DNA of 64,000 nucleotides from Mycobacterium sp. Its GTDB lineage: Bacteria > Actinomycetota > Actinomycetes > Mycobacteriales > Mycobacteriaceae. The stretch's first letter is position 1. Each line of letters begins with the position of its first letter. The stretch lies in NCBI GenBank assembly GCA_018882965.1, contig VEQY01000009.1, positions 18,866 through 82,865 of the forward strand, read 5' to 3'. This document shows positions 16,418 through 28,693 of the stretch, in pieces. Below the pieces are notes generated by a model. It saw only the letters and a list, made by a program, of their open reading frames with translations, was not told where the DNA came from and searched no databases. Position numbers and translations under genes: made by a program.

Positions 16418-17733
16418 GTGACCGTTGAGCTGGCACATCCCTCGACCGAACCGTTGGCGCAACGGTCGCCGAGTCAGCCCGCGCACCCGCGATGGTGGTT
16501 CGCCAGAACCACGCCCGGCCGGATCCTGACGATCGGGGTGATCCTGGCGACGCTGGGGGTGCTGACCGCGTTCGCCACCTCCACGACGATCAACGAGCGG
16601 CAGCGGCAGCTGACCAACGTGCTGGACAGCACCGAACCGCTGGCCTTCGCCGCCGGACAGCTCTACACCAAGCTCTCGGTCGCCGACGCCGCTGCGGCCA
16701 CGGCGTTCATCGCCGGCGCCGAGCCCCGGCCGGTTCGCCAGCGCTACGAACAGGCGATCACCGACGCCGCGGTGGCGGTCACCCGCGCGTCCAGCGGGCT
16801 CGACGACCCGCCGCTGGTCGAGTTGCTCGGCCGGATCAACGCCCGGCTCGCCGTCTACACCGGCCTTATCGAGACAGCACGGACCAACAACCGGCTCGGT
16901 AACCCCGTCGGATCGTCCTACCTCTCCGAGGCCTCGGGGCTCATGCAGCAGCAGATCCTGCCCGACGCCCAGCGTCTCTACGAGCAGACCTCCGCCCAGG
17001 TGGACGCCGAGACGACGGCATCGGCGACGATCCCGGCCCCGGCGATCATCGTGGTGGCCACGACTCTGTTGTTCGGCGCCTTCGCCCACCGCTGGCTGGC
17101 CCAGCGCACCAAGCGCCGGATCAACATCGGGCTGATCGCCGGCGGGCTGGCGATCATGATCATGATCGTCTGGGTCGGAAGTGCCCTGGCCATCTCCACC
17201 GCGGGAACGCGGGCCGCCAAGAAGACGGCGGCGGACTCGCTGAAAACGGTGACCGGCCTGGCGATCACCGCGCAGCAGGCCCGTGCGGACGAGACACTGT
17301 CGCTCATCCGACGCGACGACGAGGATGCCCGCAAGCGCTCCTACCTGCAGCGGGTCGATGGGATGCGGGCTGAACTCAAGGAATACCTGGCCGGGGACAA
17401 CGCCATCGCCTCGGCCCAACTGGCCGGCGCCGATGCGCTGCTGGTGAAGTGGCGCGAGACCGACGAGCGCATCAACTCCTACATCGCCGTCGGTGACTAT
17501 CAGGCCGCGACGCAGGTGGCGCTGGGCGACGGCGAAGACGACTCGACACCGTCCTTCGACCGCCTCAACGAGGCGTTGACCAACGGTATTCAGGAGAGCC
17601 GCAAGCAGTTGCGCAACGACATCCTGTCGGCCCGGCGGGTGCTGTCGGGCACCACGGTGGGCGGCGCGGTGCTGTCGATCAGCGCGGCGCTGGCTGTCGG
17701 TCTCGGACTGTGGCCGCGCATGGGCGAGTACCG

Positions 17734-17737
<4 letters not shown>
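16418..17737 (+). CDS. glnX: membrane sensor protein GlnX
   Basis: A 439-residue membrane protein with about four transmembrane helices: near residues 34-55, 205-222, 235-258 and 415-433, with long periplasmic-facing helical segments between them (ERQRQLTNVLDSTEPLAFAAG is the start of the first). In mycobacteria GlnX (Rv0412c) relays extracellular amino-acid binding from the lipoprotein GlnH to the kinase PknG across the membrane. The glnH ATG overlaps the glnX stop (ATGA), and pknG overlaps glnH, so the three are a tightly coupled operon in the same order as H37Rv. The call rests on position and architecture. Confidence 0.88.
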
Positions 17738-20963
<3,226 letters not shown>

Positions 20964-20967
20964 AGCC

Positions 20968-22113
20968 TTACAGGGCGGTCAGACAGGCGCGCGCGATCGC
21001 CAGCTCCTCGTCGGTGGGGATCACCAGCACGGTGATCGCCGAGCCGTCGGACGAAATGCGACGCGGACCCCGACCCTCGTTACGCGTCTCATCGAGTTCG
21101 ACGCCCAACCCGCGAAGTCCGCTGAGCGCATCGCGCCGAACCCGGGCGTCATTCTCCCCGACACCGGCGGTGAAGGTGATCACATCGGTGCGTTCGAGGA
21201 TGGCCAGATAAGCGCCGACGTACTTGCGCAGCCGATGGATGTACACGGCATAGGCCAGCTCGGCCGCCGCGTCGCCGGACGCGATGCGCTGATGGACGAT
21301 TCGGAAATCGCTTTCACCGGACAGCCCCAGCATCCCGGAACGCCGATTCAGCACGGTCTCGATCTCCTCGACCGCCAGACCGGCGGTCCGCCACAGGTAG
21401 GCGATCACCCCCGCATCGATATCCCCGGCGCGGGTTCCCATCACGAGGCCCTCCATCGGGGTCATTCCCATCGATGTGTCGACGGGTCGGCCACCGGCGA
21501 TCGCCGAGGCCGACGCTCCATTGCCCAGATGCAGCACGATCTGGTTGAGCGACTCCGGCGCAACACCGAGGAAGTCCGCGGCGGCGCGGCTGACGAACTG
21601 GTGGGAGGTTCCATGGAACCCGTAGCGACGAATGTGCCAGCGGGAGGCCAGCTCATGATCGATGGCGTAGGTGGCGGCGGCCGCGGGCAGATCGTGGAAA
21701 AAGGCGGTGTCGAAGACGGCGATGTGTGGCAGATCGGGCATCAGCTTGCGCGCGACCTCGATACCGAGCACCGCGGGCGGATTATGCAGCGGGGCAAGCG
21801 GTGCCAAATCCCGAAGCTGCGCGAGCGCGGCATCGTCGATGATCGTCGGGTGATAGAGGTTCGGCCCGCCGTGCACGACCCGGTGCCCCACCGCGACAAC
21901 CCCGAGATCCGAGAGATCTCGCCGTCCGCCGACTATCACCTCGAAGGCCGCACGCAGCGCGGCCTCGTGGTCGGTGACCCCGCCGTCCTCGCCGATGCGC
22001 TCCACGATCCCGTCGACGAGCGAAGTGCCGTCGACGGGCTGGACCAGCGAGTACTTCAGCGACGACGACCCGGAGTTGAGGACCAGGACGGTGCCGGCAC
22101 CGCCGGCGGTCAT
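20968..22113 (-). CDS. ackA: acetate kinase
   Basis: A 381-residue cytosolic enzyme converting acetyl phosphate and ADP to acetate and ATP, or the reverse. The N-terminal [15 protein letters not shown] is the family signature 1 and [13 protein letters not shown] is signature 2 with the catalytic His. [11 protein letters not shown] and [10 protein letters not shown] complete the phosphate and nucleotide sites. The ATG overlaps the pta stop by 4 bases, so the two enzymes are translationally coupled as expected for a phosphotransacetylase-acetate kinase pathway. Confidence 0.95.
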   Translation of the reverse strand: MTAGGAGTVLVLNSGSSSLKYSLVQPVDGTSLVDGIVERIGEDGGVTDHEAALRAAFEVIVGGRRDLSDLGVVAVGHRVVHGGPNLYHPTIIDDAALAQLRDLAPLAPLHNPPAVLGIEVARKLMPDLPHIAVFDTAFFHDLPAAAATYAIDHELASRWHIRRYGFHGTSHQFVSRAAADFLGVAPESLNQIVLHLGNGASASAIAGGRPVDTSMGMTPMEGLVMGTRAGDIDAGVIAYLWRTAGLAVEEIETVLNRRSGMLGLSGESDFRIVHQRIASGDAAAELAYAVYIHRLRKYVGAYLAILERTDVITFTAGVGENDARVRRDALSGLRGLGVELDETRNEGRGPRRISSDGSAITVLVIPTDEELAIARACLTAL

Positions 22114-24191
22114 CGAACTCCCTGCGCTTGAATCGCGGTGATCGCGACGGTATTGACGATGTCCTCGACCAGCGCCCCGCGGGACAGGTCGTTGACGGGT
22201 TTGTTGAGCCCTTGAAGCACCGGACCGATGGCAATCGCACCGGCGCTGCGCTGCACGGCCTTGTAGGTGTTGTTGCCCGTGTTCAGGTCCGGGAAAATCA
22301 GCACGGTCGCCTTGCCTGCCACCGGCGAGTCCGGCATCTTCGCTGCCGCCACGGTCGCGTCGACCGCGGCGTCATACTGAATCGGTCCCTCCACGAGCAG
22401 TTCGGGTGCGCGACCACGAACCAGCTCGGTCGCAGCCCTGACCTTGTCGACACCCGCGCCGCTGCCCGACTCGCCGGTGGAGTACGACAGCATGGCCACT
22501 CGCGGCTCGATCCCGAACTGCGCGGCCGTCTGGGCCGAGCTGATCGCGATATCGGCGAGCTGCTCAGCCGTCGGATCCGGCACGATCGCACAGTCTCCGT
22601 AGGCCAAGACCCTGTCCGCCAGGCACATGAAGAAGATGCTCGACACCGTGGAAACCCCCGGTTGGGTCTTGATGATCTCGAAGGCGGGACGCACGGTGTG
22701 CGCAGTGGTGTGAGCGGCGCCGGACACCATGCCGTCAACGATGTCGTTGTGCACGAGCATGGTTCCGAAGTAGGAGACGTCGCGGATGATCTCGCGCGCC
22801 TGCTCCAGTGTCACGCCCTTGGCCTTGCGGAGCTCGGCGTACTGTGCGGCGAAGCCCTCGCACAGATCGCTGGTGCGAGGATCGACCACGGTCGCGCTCG
22901 ACAGATCGACGCCGAGCTCAGCGGCGCGGGTGCGGACTCCGATCTCCTCGCCCAGGATGGTCAACTCAGCCACGCCGCGAAGCAGAAGCCGGCCGGCCGC
23001 CTTGAGAATTCGGTCGTCATCCCCTTCGGGAAGCACGATGCGCTGCCGGTCGGCACGCGCGCGCTCCATGAGCTGATGGGTGAACATCTGCGGTGTGGTG
23101 ACCGTCGGAATCGGAATCGCCAGCACATCGAGCAGTTCGTCGGTGTCGACGTAGCGGTCGACCAACTCGATCGCGGTGTCGATCTTGCGCTGCGAGGACG
23201 CCGTCACCCGTCCGCGGGTATTGGCCACCGCGCTGGCGGCCTCGAAGGTGCGCAGATCACTGGCGATGATCGGCAGCCGCAGACCGATCCCGGTGATCAG
23301 CCGTGCGATCTCGCGGTGCAGGGAAAGCCCGCCGTTGAGGATGATCACCGACAGCGAGGGGAATCCCTCGGCCACGTGCGCGGCCGCCACCGCGAGCACC
23401 ACGTCGGACCGATCGCCCGGGGTGATCACCGCGGCGCCCTCGGTGAGGCGTTCCAGCACGTGCTCGGCGGTCATTCCGGCCACCATCACGTCGATGACCT
23501 CCCGGGACAGCAGCGAGGGGTCGCCGTGCACCAGGGTGCCCCGTACCGCCGTGCACAACTCCCCCACCGTCGCCGCCACCAGCAGGGGTTCCTCGGGCAG
23601 CACGTAGACCCGCGGGCCGAGGTTCTGGCACGCCTGCAGCACCGCGGCCATCTTCTCCGGCTCGCACCGGTTGGCCACGACCGCGGCGGTATGCGTGTGC
23701 TGTGCCGACAACTCGGCCAGACACAGGCCGATGACGGCGACGATCTCGGCGGGCGTACGGCCGGTGGCGCGAACAGACAGCAGCACCGGTGCACCGAGGT
23801 TGGCGGCGATGCGGGCGTTGACCGCCAGTTCGGTGGGCGAGGCCACGTCGGTGTAGTCCGAGCCCACGATCACCATCGCGTCGCAGCGGTCGGCAACCTC
23901 GTGGTAGCGGTCGACGATATCGCCGATCGCGCCGTCGGGATCCTCGTGCAGGCGCTGATAAGAGACCCCGACGCAGTCCTGGTAGGAAAGCCCCGCCGTG
24001 CTCTGCGCGAGCAGCAGTTCGAGGATGTAGTCGCTGTCTTCGCGACGGGTGATGGGCCGGAAGACCCCGACCCGGGGAACCATGGCGCTGAGCCGGTGCA
24101 TGATGCCCAGCGCGATGGTGGACTTCCCGGTCTCGCCCTCCGGAGACGCGATGTAGATCGCCCTCGGTTTCACGCCGACAGCATTACTCAC
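22110..24191 (-). CDS. pta: phosphate acetyltransferase (long form)
   Basis: A 693-residue enzyme that makes acetyl phosphate from acetyl-CoA and Pi. The N-terminal half is the P-loop DRTGG-containing regulatory region seen in long Pta proteins: [15 protein letters not shown] gives the GxxxxGKS nucleotide motif and a DRTGG segment follows near the middle ([14 protein letters not shown]). The catalytic C-terminal domain starts near residue 375 with [15 protein letters not shown] and ends with [16 protein letters not shown]. Start is GTG at 24191 without an obvious ribosome-binding site. fgd1 ends 21 bases upstream, so fgd1-pta-ackA is probably one transcript, as in H37Rv. Confidence 0.94.
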   Translation of the reverse strand: MSNAVGVKPRAIYIASPEGETGKSTIALGIMHRLSAMVPRVGVFRPITRREDSDYILELLLAQSTAGLSYQDCVGVSYQRLHEDPDGAIGDIVDRYHEVADRCDAMVIVGSDYTDVASPTELAVNARIAANLGAPVLLSVRATGRTPAEIVAVIGLCLAELSAQHTHTAAVVANRCEPEKMAAVLQACQNLGPRVYVLPEEPLLVAATVGELCTAVRGTLVHGDPSLLSREVIDVMVAGMTAEHVLERLTEGAAVITPGDRSDVVLAVAAAHVAEGFPSLSVIILNGGLSLHREIARLITGIGLRLPIIASDLRTFEAASAVANTRGRVTASSQRKIDTAIELVDRYVDTDELLDVLAIPIPTVTTPQMFTHQLMERARADRQRIVLPEGDDDRILKAAGRLLLRGVAELTILGEEIGVRTRAAELGVDLSSATVVDPRTSDLCEGFAAQYAELRKAKGVTLEQAREIIRDVSYFGTMLVHNDIVDGMVSGAAHTTAHTVRPAFEIIKTQPGVSTVSSIFFMCLADRVLAYGDCAIVPDPTAEQLADIAISSAQTAAQFGIEPRVAMLSYSTGESGSGAGVDKVRAATELVRGRAPELLVEGPIQYDAAVDATVAAAKMPDSPVAGKATVLIFPDLNTGNNTYKAVQRSAGAIAIGPVLQGLNKPVNDLSRGALVEDIVNTVAITAIQAQGVR

Positions 24192-24212
24192 CGGCGCGGT
24201 GCCCGCGGGGCG

Positions 24213-25223
24213 TTAACCAAGTTTTCGCAGCCGCGGCAGCAGATCCTTCTCGAAGAGCTCCAGGAACCGCCGCTGGTCATGGCCGGGTGCGTGGAAGACC
24301 AGATGATTGAGTCCGTAGTCGAGGTAGGCGGCGACCTTCTCGACGGCCTCATCCGGGTCGGCGGAGACGATCCAGCGCCGGGCGACCTGCTCGATGGGCA
24401 ACTCGTCGGCCAGCCGCTCCATCTCCATCGGGTCGGTCACCGAGTGCTTCTGCTCAGGCGTCAGCGACAGCGGAGCCCAGAACCGGCAGTTGTTCAGTGC
24501 CACCTCGGGGTCGGTGTCGTAGGAGATCTTGATCTCGATCATCTTGTCGATCGTGTCGAGGTCACGGTCGTCGACGGCCGCCCCCTCGCGCAGTGCGGGC
24601 ATCAGTTTCTCGGTGTAGAGCTCCTGGCCTTTGCCGGAGGTGCAGATGAAGCCGTCCCCGGCGCGCCCGGCGTACTTGGCGACCACCGGCCCGCCCGCGC
24701 CCACGTACACCGGAACTCCCCCCTCGGGGACGTCGTAGATCGACGCGCCCTTGAGGTGGTAGTACTCCCCGTCGAAGTCGACGCGCTCGCCGCGCCACAG
24801 CTCGCGCATCAGCCGCACCGATTCGCGCAACCGGGCGAAGCGCTCCTTGAATTCCGGCCATTCGGTCATCGCCCCGGTGGCGATCTCGTTGAGCGCTTCG
24901 CCGGTGCCCACTCCCAGGAAGACCCGCCCGGGATAGAGGCAGCCCATCGTGGCGAAAGCCTGGGCGATCACCGCGGGGTTGTAGCGGAAGGTCGGCGTCA
25001 GCACCGACGTACCCAGGGTGATCCGCTTGGTCCGCTCGCCCACCGCCGTCATCCAGGACAGCGCGAACGGGGAGTGCCCACCCTCGTGGCGCCAGGGGTT
25101 GAAGTGATCGCTGACCGACGCGCTGTCCATTCCGTGTTCCTCGGCGAGCACGCCGAGTTCGACCAACTCCCGCGGCGCGAACTGCTCCGCCGACGCCTTG
25201 TATCCGAGCTTGAGTTCCGCCAC
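24213..25223 (-). CDS. fgd1: F420-dependent glucose-6-phosphate dehydrogenase
   Basis: A 336-residue luciferase-like TIM-barrel enzyme that oxidises glucose-6-phosphate with coenzyme F420, supplying F420H2. The F420-contact residues known from the M. tuberculosis structure are kept: Asp-His and Trp in [12 protein letters not shown] (residues about 39-44) and the catalytic Glu in [10 protein letters not shown] (about 109). [20 protein letters not shown] is also typical. The gene is strong evidence for a mycobacterium or close relative. It is divergent from the MBL-fold gene with 71 bases between starts. The start codon is GTG, and GGAGG sits unusually close (1 base) to it. Confidence 0.96.
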   Translation of the reverse strand: MAELKLGYKASAEQFAPRELVELGVLAEEHGMDSASVSDHFNPWRHEGGHSPFALSWMTAVGERTKRITLGTSVLTPTFRYNPAVIAQAFATMGCLYPGRVFLGVGTGEALNEIATGAMTEWPEFKERFARLRESVRLMRELWRGERVDFDGEYYHLKGASIYDVPEGGVPVYVGAGGPVVAKYAGRAGDGFICTSGKGQELYTEKLMPALREGAAVDDRDLDTIDKMIEIKISYDTDPEVALNNCRFWAPLSLTPEQKHSVTDPMEMERLADELPIEQVARRWIVSADPDEAVEKVAAYLDYGLNHLVFHAPGHDQRRFLELFEKDLLPRLRKLG

Positions 25224-25258
25224 GCCTCCGTTTCTACTCTGCTTCCCCGCCGTTGTCC

Positions 25259-25288
25259 TTGGGTCTGCCCCCGGGTGGTACCTAGACT
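25259..25288 (+). promoter_or_regulatory. candidate leaderless promoter of the MBL-fold gene
   Basis: In the divergent fgd1-MBL gap, TAGACT at 25283-25288 ends 6 bases before the ATG at 25295, so transcription would begin on the start codon. TTGGGT at 25259-25264 is a partial -35 match with an 18-base spacer. No ribosome-binding site lies before the ATG, which fits a leaderless mRNA. Confidence 0.4.
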
Positions 25289-25294
25289 CCGCGC

Positions 25295-26056
25295 ATGGCC
25301 CCGACGCTGACGATGGTCACCGAGCGCGTCCATCTCGCCCAGACACCCCTGGTGAACTGGACAGTGGTCACCGACGACACCGGGGTCATGCTCATCGACG
25401 CGGGCTTCCCCGGCAGTCGTGACGATGTGGTGACATCACTGGCAATGCTGGGGCACCGTCCCGCCGACGTCTCGGCGATCCTGCTGACCCATGCCCACGT
25501 CGATCACCTCGGCACCGCAATCTGGTTCGCCGCCACCCACCGGACGGCGGTGCTGTGCCACCTCGACGAGGTCGGCCACGCCCGGCGCGACTACCTCGAG
25601 CAGGCCGCCCCGGCGGCCGTGCTGGCCCGGGCCTGGCGGCCGCGATGGCTGACCTGGTCGTTGCAGGTGCTGGCTCTCGGCGGGCTGGAACGCTCCGGCA
25701 TCCCGGGGGTACAGGCCCTGACCCCCGACATCGCCGCCGGCCTGCCCGGCCGGCCGCTGGCGATCCCCACCCCGGGTCACACCCGAGGACACTGCTCGTA
25801 CGTGGTCGACGGCGTTCTGGTCTCCGGGGACGCGTTGATCACCGGCCACCCGCTGGCGGCGCGGCGCGGTCCCCAACTGCTGCCCGCCATGTTCAACCAC
25901 AGCCAGTCCGACTGCGCGCGCAGCCTGGAGATCCTCGCGGCGGCCGGCACCGAACTGCTCATCCCCGGCCACGGCGCTCTCTGGCGGGGGCCGATCCGGG
26001 AGGCGGCACAACACGCGGATCAGCTCAGGACCGGCCGCGGATCGCCGGCCCGGTAG
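25295..26056 (+). CDS. metallo-beta-lactamase-fold hydrolase (Rv0406c-type)
   Basis: A 253-residue MBL-fold protein. The dinuclear metal site is intact: THAHVDHLG (HxHxDH), [12 protein letters not shown] (third His), GDALITGH and the final IPGHGALW. Such proteins can be thioesterases, glyoxalases II or lactonases; nothing in the sequence decides. It occupies the same place beside fgd1 as Rv0406c does in H37Rv. Its 3' end overlaps that of the convergent hypothetical gene by 37 bases. Confidence 0.87.
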   Translation: MAPTLTMVTERVHLAQTPLVNWTVVTDDTGVMLIDAGFPGSRDDVVTSLAMLGHRPADVSAILLTHAHVDHLGTAIWFAATHRTAVLCHLDEVGHARRDYLEQAAPAAVLARAWRPRWLTWSLQVLALGGLERSGIPGVQALTPDIAAGLPGRPLAIPTPGHTRGHCSYVVDGVLVSGDALITGHPLAARRGPQLLPAMFNHSQSDCARSLEILAAAGTELLIPGHGALWRGPIREAAQHADQLRTGRGSPAR

Positions 26057-26505
26057 GACTCAAGCGCAACCAGGGCGTCACCGAGGCGGTCCGCCTCGAT
26101 GCGGTAGGGCTCACCGTCCGCCGCCCCGCTGCCGACCACGGTGGCGCCCAGCGCCAGCACCGCCTCATCGCCCCCGCGCACGGCGATCCAGATCCGGGTG
26201 ACCGGTTCCACGGCCCGGTCCTCGAAGTCGACCGCCGACGGCGGGTACACCCAGCTCACCAAACCCTCGCTCAGGCTCGCAGCGTCCAGGACCCAGCCAC
26301 GGTCAGCCATCACCTCGTCGACGCCGGCCACCGCTTCGGCCACCGGATCGGTGTCCGCCGTGCTGTCCTCGCCCTCGTCCTGGGCCTGCGGGGCGATCAG
26401 TTCGTGGTAGAGCGGCTCAGGCACCCAACTCGAATCGCGGGCGGCCTGGCGCTTGCGGCGGCGCGCCCGCTTGGCGGCCTTTCGGACTCCCGGATCCCGC
26501 GACAC
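26020..26505 (-). CDS. conserved-looking hypothetical protein
   Basis: A 161-residue soluble protein I do not recognise. The N-terminus is very basic (VRKAAKRARRRKRQAAR), followed by an acidic stretch DEGEDSTADTD and a folded-looking second half with SWVYPPSAVDF and RIWIAVRGGDEAVLALGATVVG. No membrane segment or signal peptide. It lies 11 bases upstream of nothing on its own strand except metZ's end: metZ starts at higher coordinates and stops 12 bases before this start, so it may be the last gene of the rhodanese-metZ run. Codon use looks like the neighbours, supporting a real gene. It overlaps the MBL gene 3' end by 37 bases. Confidence 0.65.
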   Translation of the reverse strand: MSRDPGVRKAAKRARRRKRQAARDSSWVPEPLYHELIAPQAQDEGEDSTADTDPVAEAVAGVDEVMADRGWVLDAASLSEGLVSWVYPPSAVDFEDRAVEPVTRIWIAVRGGDEAVLALGATVVGSGAADGEPYRIEADRLGDALVALESYRAGDPRPVLS

Positions 26506-26516
26506 GGTCGACGACG

Positions 26517-27752
26517 CTAGGCCAGCGCGCGGTCCAGGTCGGCGATGAGGTCCTCGGTGCCCTCCAGCCCGACCGAGATGCGCACCACGCCGTCACCCAG
26601 GCCGATCGCCGCCCGCCCGTCCGGGCCCATCGCCCGATGGGTGGTGGTGGCCGGATGGGTGATCAGCGTCTTGGAGTCGCCGAGGTTGTTGGAGATGTCG
26701 ATGAGCGAGAGCTTGTCGAGCACGTCGAACGCGCGTTGTTTACCGCGGCCCTCGGGGGCATCGAGTTCGAACGTGACCACGGTGCCTCCGCCGGTCATCT
26801 GGCGCTTCGCCAGGTCGTGCTGCGGATGCGACGGCAGGAACGGATAGCGCACCCAGCGCACGGCGGGATGGGACTCCAGGAACTCCGCAATCCGGTGGGC
26901 CGAGGCATTGCTGTAGTTCACCCGGACCGACATCGTCTCAAGTCCCTTGAGCAGTACCCAGGCGTTGAACGGGCTCAATGCGGGGCCCGTGTGGCGCATC
27001 AGCATCTGCACCGGGCCCTCGATGTACTCGCTGTCACCGAGAATCGCGCCACCGAGAACCCGGCCCTGCCCGTCGATGTGCTTGGTGCCCGAATAGATCA
27101 CCACATCTACCCCGAGCGGCAGGCCCTGTTGCAGCAGCGGGGTGGCAAAGACGTTGTCCAGCACGGCTTTCGCGCCTGCCGCGTGAGCCATCTCCGACAC
27201 CGCCGCAATGTCGACCAGCGACTGCATGGGGTTGGACGGGGTCTCGAAAAACACCACCTGGGCCGGTCTGGCGAGGGCTCGCTCCCATTGGTCGAGGTCT
27301 TCACCGTCGACGAAGACGGTTTCCACACCCCAGCGCGGAAGGATCTCATTGCAGACGACAAAACACGAACCGAAGAGACTGCGGGCGGCGACCAGCCTGT
27401 CCCCGGCGGCCAGGAGCGCACCGAGGCCGGTGAACACCGCGGCCATTCCCGAGGAGGTGGCGAACGCGGCGGGGGCACCCTCGATCAGCCGCAGCCGCTC
27501 CTCGAACATGGTGACCGTCGGATTGCCGTAACGCGAGTAGACGAAGCGGTCGATCTCGCCGGTGAACGCCTTCTCGGCCTCCGCGGCGGACGGGTAGACG
27601 TATCCCGACGTCAGGTACAGCGCCTCGGCGGTCTCGTCGAAGCCGGAGCGCAGCAGTCCGCCGCGCACCCCGATGGTGGCCTGGCTGACGCTGTCCGGCA
27701 ACGGCGCGGGGGTCCGCACCGAGGGGGTCTCGTCGTCGTCTGGCTCAGTCAT
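26517..27752 (-). CDS. metZ: O-succinylhomoserine sulfhydrylase
   Basis: A 411-residue PLP enzyme of the Cys/Met metabolism family; it makes homocysteine from O-succinylhomoserine and sulfide. Features: YSRYGNPTVTMFEERL near the N-terminus, ATSSGMAAVFTGL, FFETPSNPMQ, and the PLP-lysine motif YSGTKHIDGQGRVLGG. The C-terminus LGDGVVRISVGLEGTEDLIADL is standard. The ATG at 27752 (MTEPDDDE) aligns best with the M. tuberculosis protein I recall. It lies 1 base after the rhodanese stop, and a sulfur-handling rhodanese is a sensible operon partner for a sulfide-using enzyme. Confidence 0.93.
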   Translation of the reverse strand: MTEPDDDETPSVRTPAPLPDSVSQATIGVRGGLLRSGFDETAEALYLTSGYVYPSAAEAEKAFTGEIDRFVYSRYGNPTVTMFEERLRLIEGAPAAFATSSGMAAVFTGLGALLAAGDRLVAARSLFGSCFVVCNEILPRWGVETVFVDGEDLDQWERALARPAQVVFFETPSNPMQSLVDIAAVSEMAHAAGAKAVLDNVFATPLLQQGLPLGVDVVIYSGTKHIDGQGRVLGGAILGDSEYIEGPVQMLMRHTGPALSPFNAWVLLKGLETMSVRVNYSNASAHRIAEFLESHPAVRWVRYPFLPSHPQHDLAKRQMTGGGTVVTFELDAPEGRGKQRAFDVLDKLSLIDISNNLGDSKTLITHPATTTHRAMGPDGRAAIGLGDGVVRISVGLEGTEDLIADLDRALA

Positions 27753-27753
27753 C

Positions 27754-28167
27754 TCAGGTTTGTTTCCAGGGCAGACCCTCCGCACGCCACCCGGTGCCGC
27801 CGCGGTGGCCGCGTTCGTCGAGCTGGCCCTCGAAGCCCTCGAGCATGTTGTAGGAGGGGCCGATTCCGGCCGCGGTGGCGGCTTCGGCGGCAGGGATGGA
27901 TCGTTTGCCCGACCGGCACAGGAAGATCACCGGCCGCTCTCCCGGGGTGACGCCCGCGGCCGTCAGATCGGCGATGAAGTTCCCGTTGCGTTGACCGTCA
28001 TTGCGATTCCACTCCACGAACACCACCTCGCGGCCCACCTCGGACAGATCGGGCACGCCGACCCACGTCCACTCCGCACCGGTGCGCACGTCGACGAGCA
28101 CCGCATCGGGGTTGGTGCGCAGCAGTTCCCAGCTCTGCTGGGGCGTGATGTCTCCGGCGTAACTCAC
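27754..28167 (-). CDS. rhodanese-like sulfurtransferase (Rv0390-type)
   Basis: A 137-residue single-domain rhodanese. The catalytic loop FLCRSGKRS contains the active-site Cys followed by a Ser-Gly-Lys-Arg, and VLVDVRTGAEW is the usual first motif. It probably moves sulfane sulfur; the physiological donor and acceptor are unknown. The GTG at 28167 (SYAGDITP) was chosen because it matches the N-terminus of Rv0390 as recalled. Next gene metZ follows after 1 base. A perfect inverted repeat covers the start codon. Confidence 0.85.
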   Translation of the reverse strand: MSYAGDITPQQSWELLRTNPDAVLVDVRTGAEWTWVGVPDLSEVGREVVFVEWNRNDGQRNGNFIADLTAAGVTPGERPVIFLCRSGKRSIPAAEAATAAGIGPSYNMLEGFEGQLDERGHRGGTGWRAEGLPWKQT

Positions 28168-28177
28168 AAATGTGAGT
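28162..28177. promoter_or_regulatory. 16-bp inverted repeat over the rhodanese start codon
   Basis: ACTCACA-AA-TGTGAGT is a perfect inverted repeat with 7-base arms and a 2-base centre. It spans the GTG start at 28165-28167. It could be an operator or an mRNA hairpin hiding the start. It is not a Crp site, because the half-sites face the wrong way (TCACA before TGTGA). Confidence 0.5.
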
Positions 28178-28190
28178 CTCGCACACCCGG

Positions 28191-28631
28191 CTACCGGGGT
28201 CCCGGCGAGCACACCTTCCACTCGCCGTTCTCCCGGGCGAAGGTCATCGGCGTGCTGACCCTGTCATCCGGCGCGCTCTCGAAGTGATACGTCACCGTGG
28301 CGGAGGCCCGGTCGCCGTCCACCTCGACGCCGGCGACGTCCTCGACGTACCTGGCCCCCTTGGCCTCTGAGGATCGACGCTGATCGGCAAGCACCCCGGA
28401 TTCGGTCCCCAGCTGATCGCGGCAGGTGAAGTTGCGGAAGGCGGGGTAATCACCGCGCTGCAGCGCGTCGTTCTGCCCTACCACCGCGCGGCCTATCCCT
28501 GCCTCATTGCGGCGGTCTTCGCCGCGTATCGCCCACAGCAGCACCGCTGCGATCACCGCGATCCCAACCACCGCCAGCGCGGTCAGCACCGGCATCAGCG
28601 AGGGACGGTGTTCGGCGGGTTCGGACATCAT
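28191..28631 (-). CDS. single-pass membrane protein, Rv0361-like extracytoplasmic domain
   Basis: A 146-residue protein with one transmembrane helix (residues about 13-34, VLTALAVVGIAVIAAVLLWAI) and an external domain. The domain has the pattern of the Rv0361-type protein at 43123-43845: a helix with 'ALQRGDYPAFRNFTCRDQ', later VAGVEVDGDRASATVTYHF and a final WKVCSPG, giving one Cys early and one at the C-terminus that may pair. The fold is probably an NTF2/SnoaL-like or DUF4878-type cone. Function unknown. It stops 24 bases upstream of the rhodanese start and probably shares its transcript. Confidence 0.7.
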   Translation of the reverse strand: MMSEPAEHRPSLMPVLTALAVVGIAVIAAVLLWAIRGEDRRNEAGIGRAVVGQNDALQRGDYPAFRNFTCRDQLGTESGVLADQRRSSEAKGARYVEDVAGVEVDGDRASATVTYHFESAPDDRVSTPMTFARENGEWKVCSPGPR

Positions 28632-28693
28632 GGCCAGGATAGGCGGGTTCCCCGGCAGACCCCCTCGCCTGACCGCCGCGCTGCCGGGTCAAG

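Noticed and set aside
22128-25310. Very long open frame of about 1060 codons on the plus strand
   Set aside because: It lies antisense to pta and fgd1, both with full motifs; its translation is His/Arg/Asp-rich and shows no domain. It is a shadow frame of high-GC coding DNA.
28162-28177. Crp-type binding site
   Set aside because: The half-sites are TCACA then TGTGA with 2 bases between; Crp needs TGTGA-N6-TCACA.
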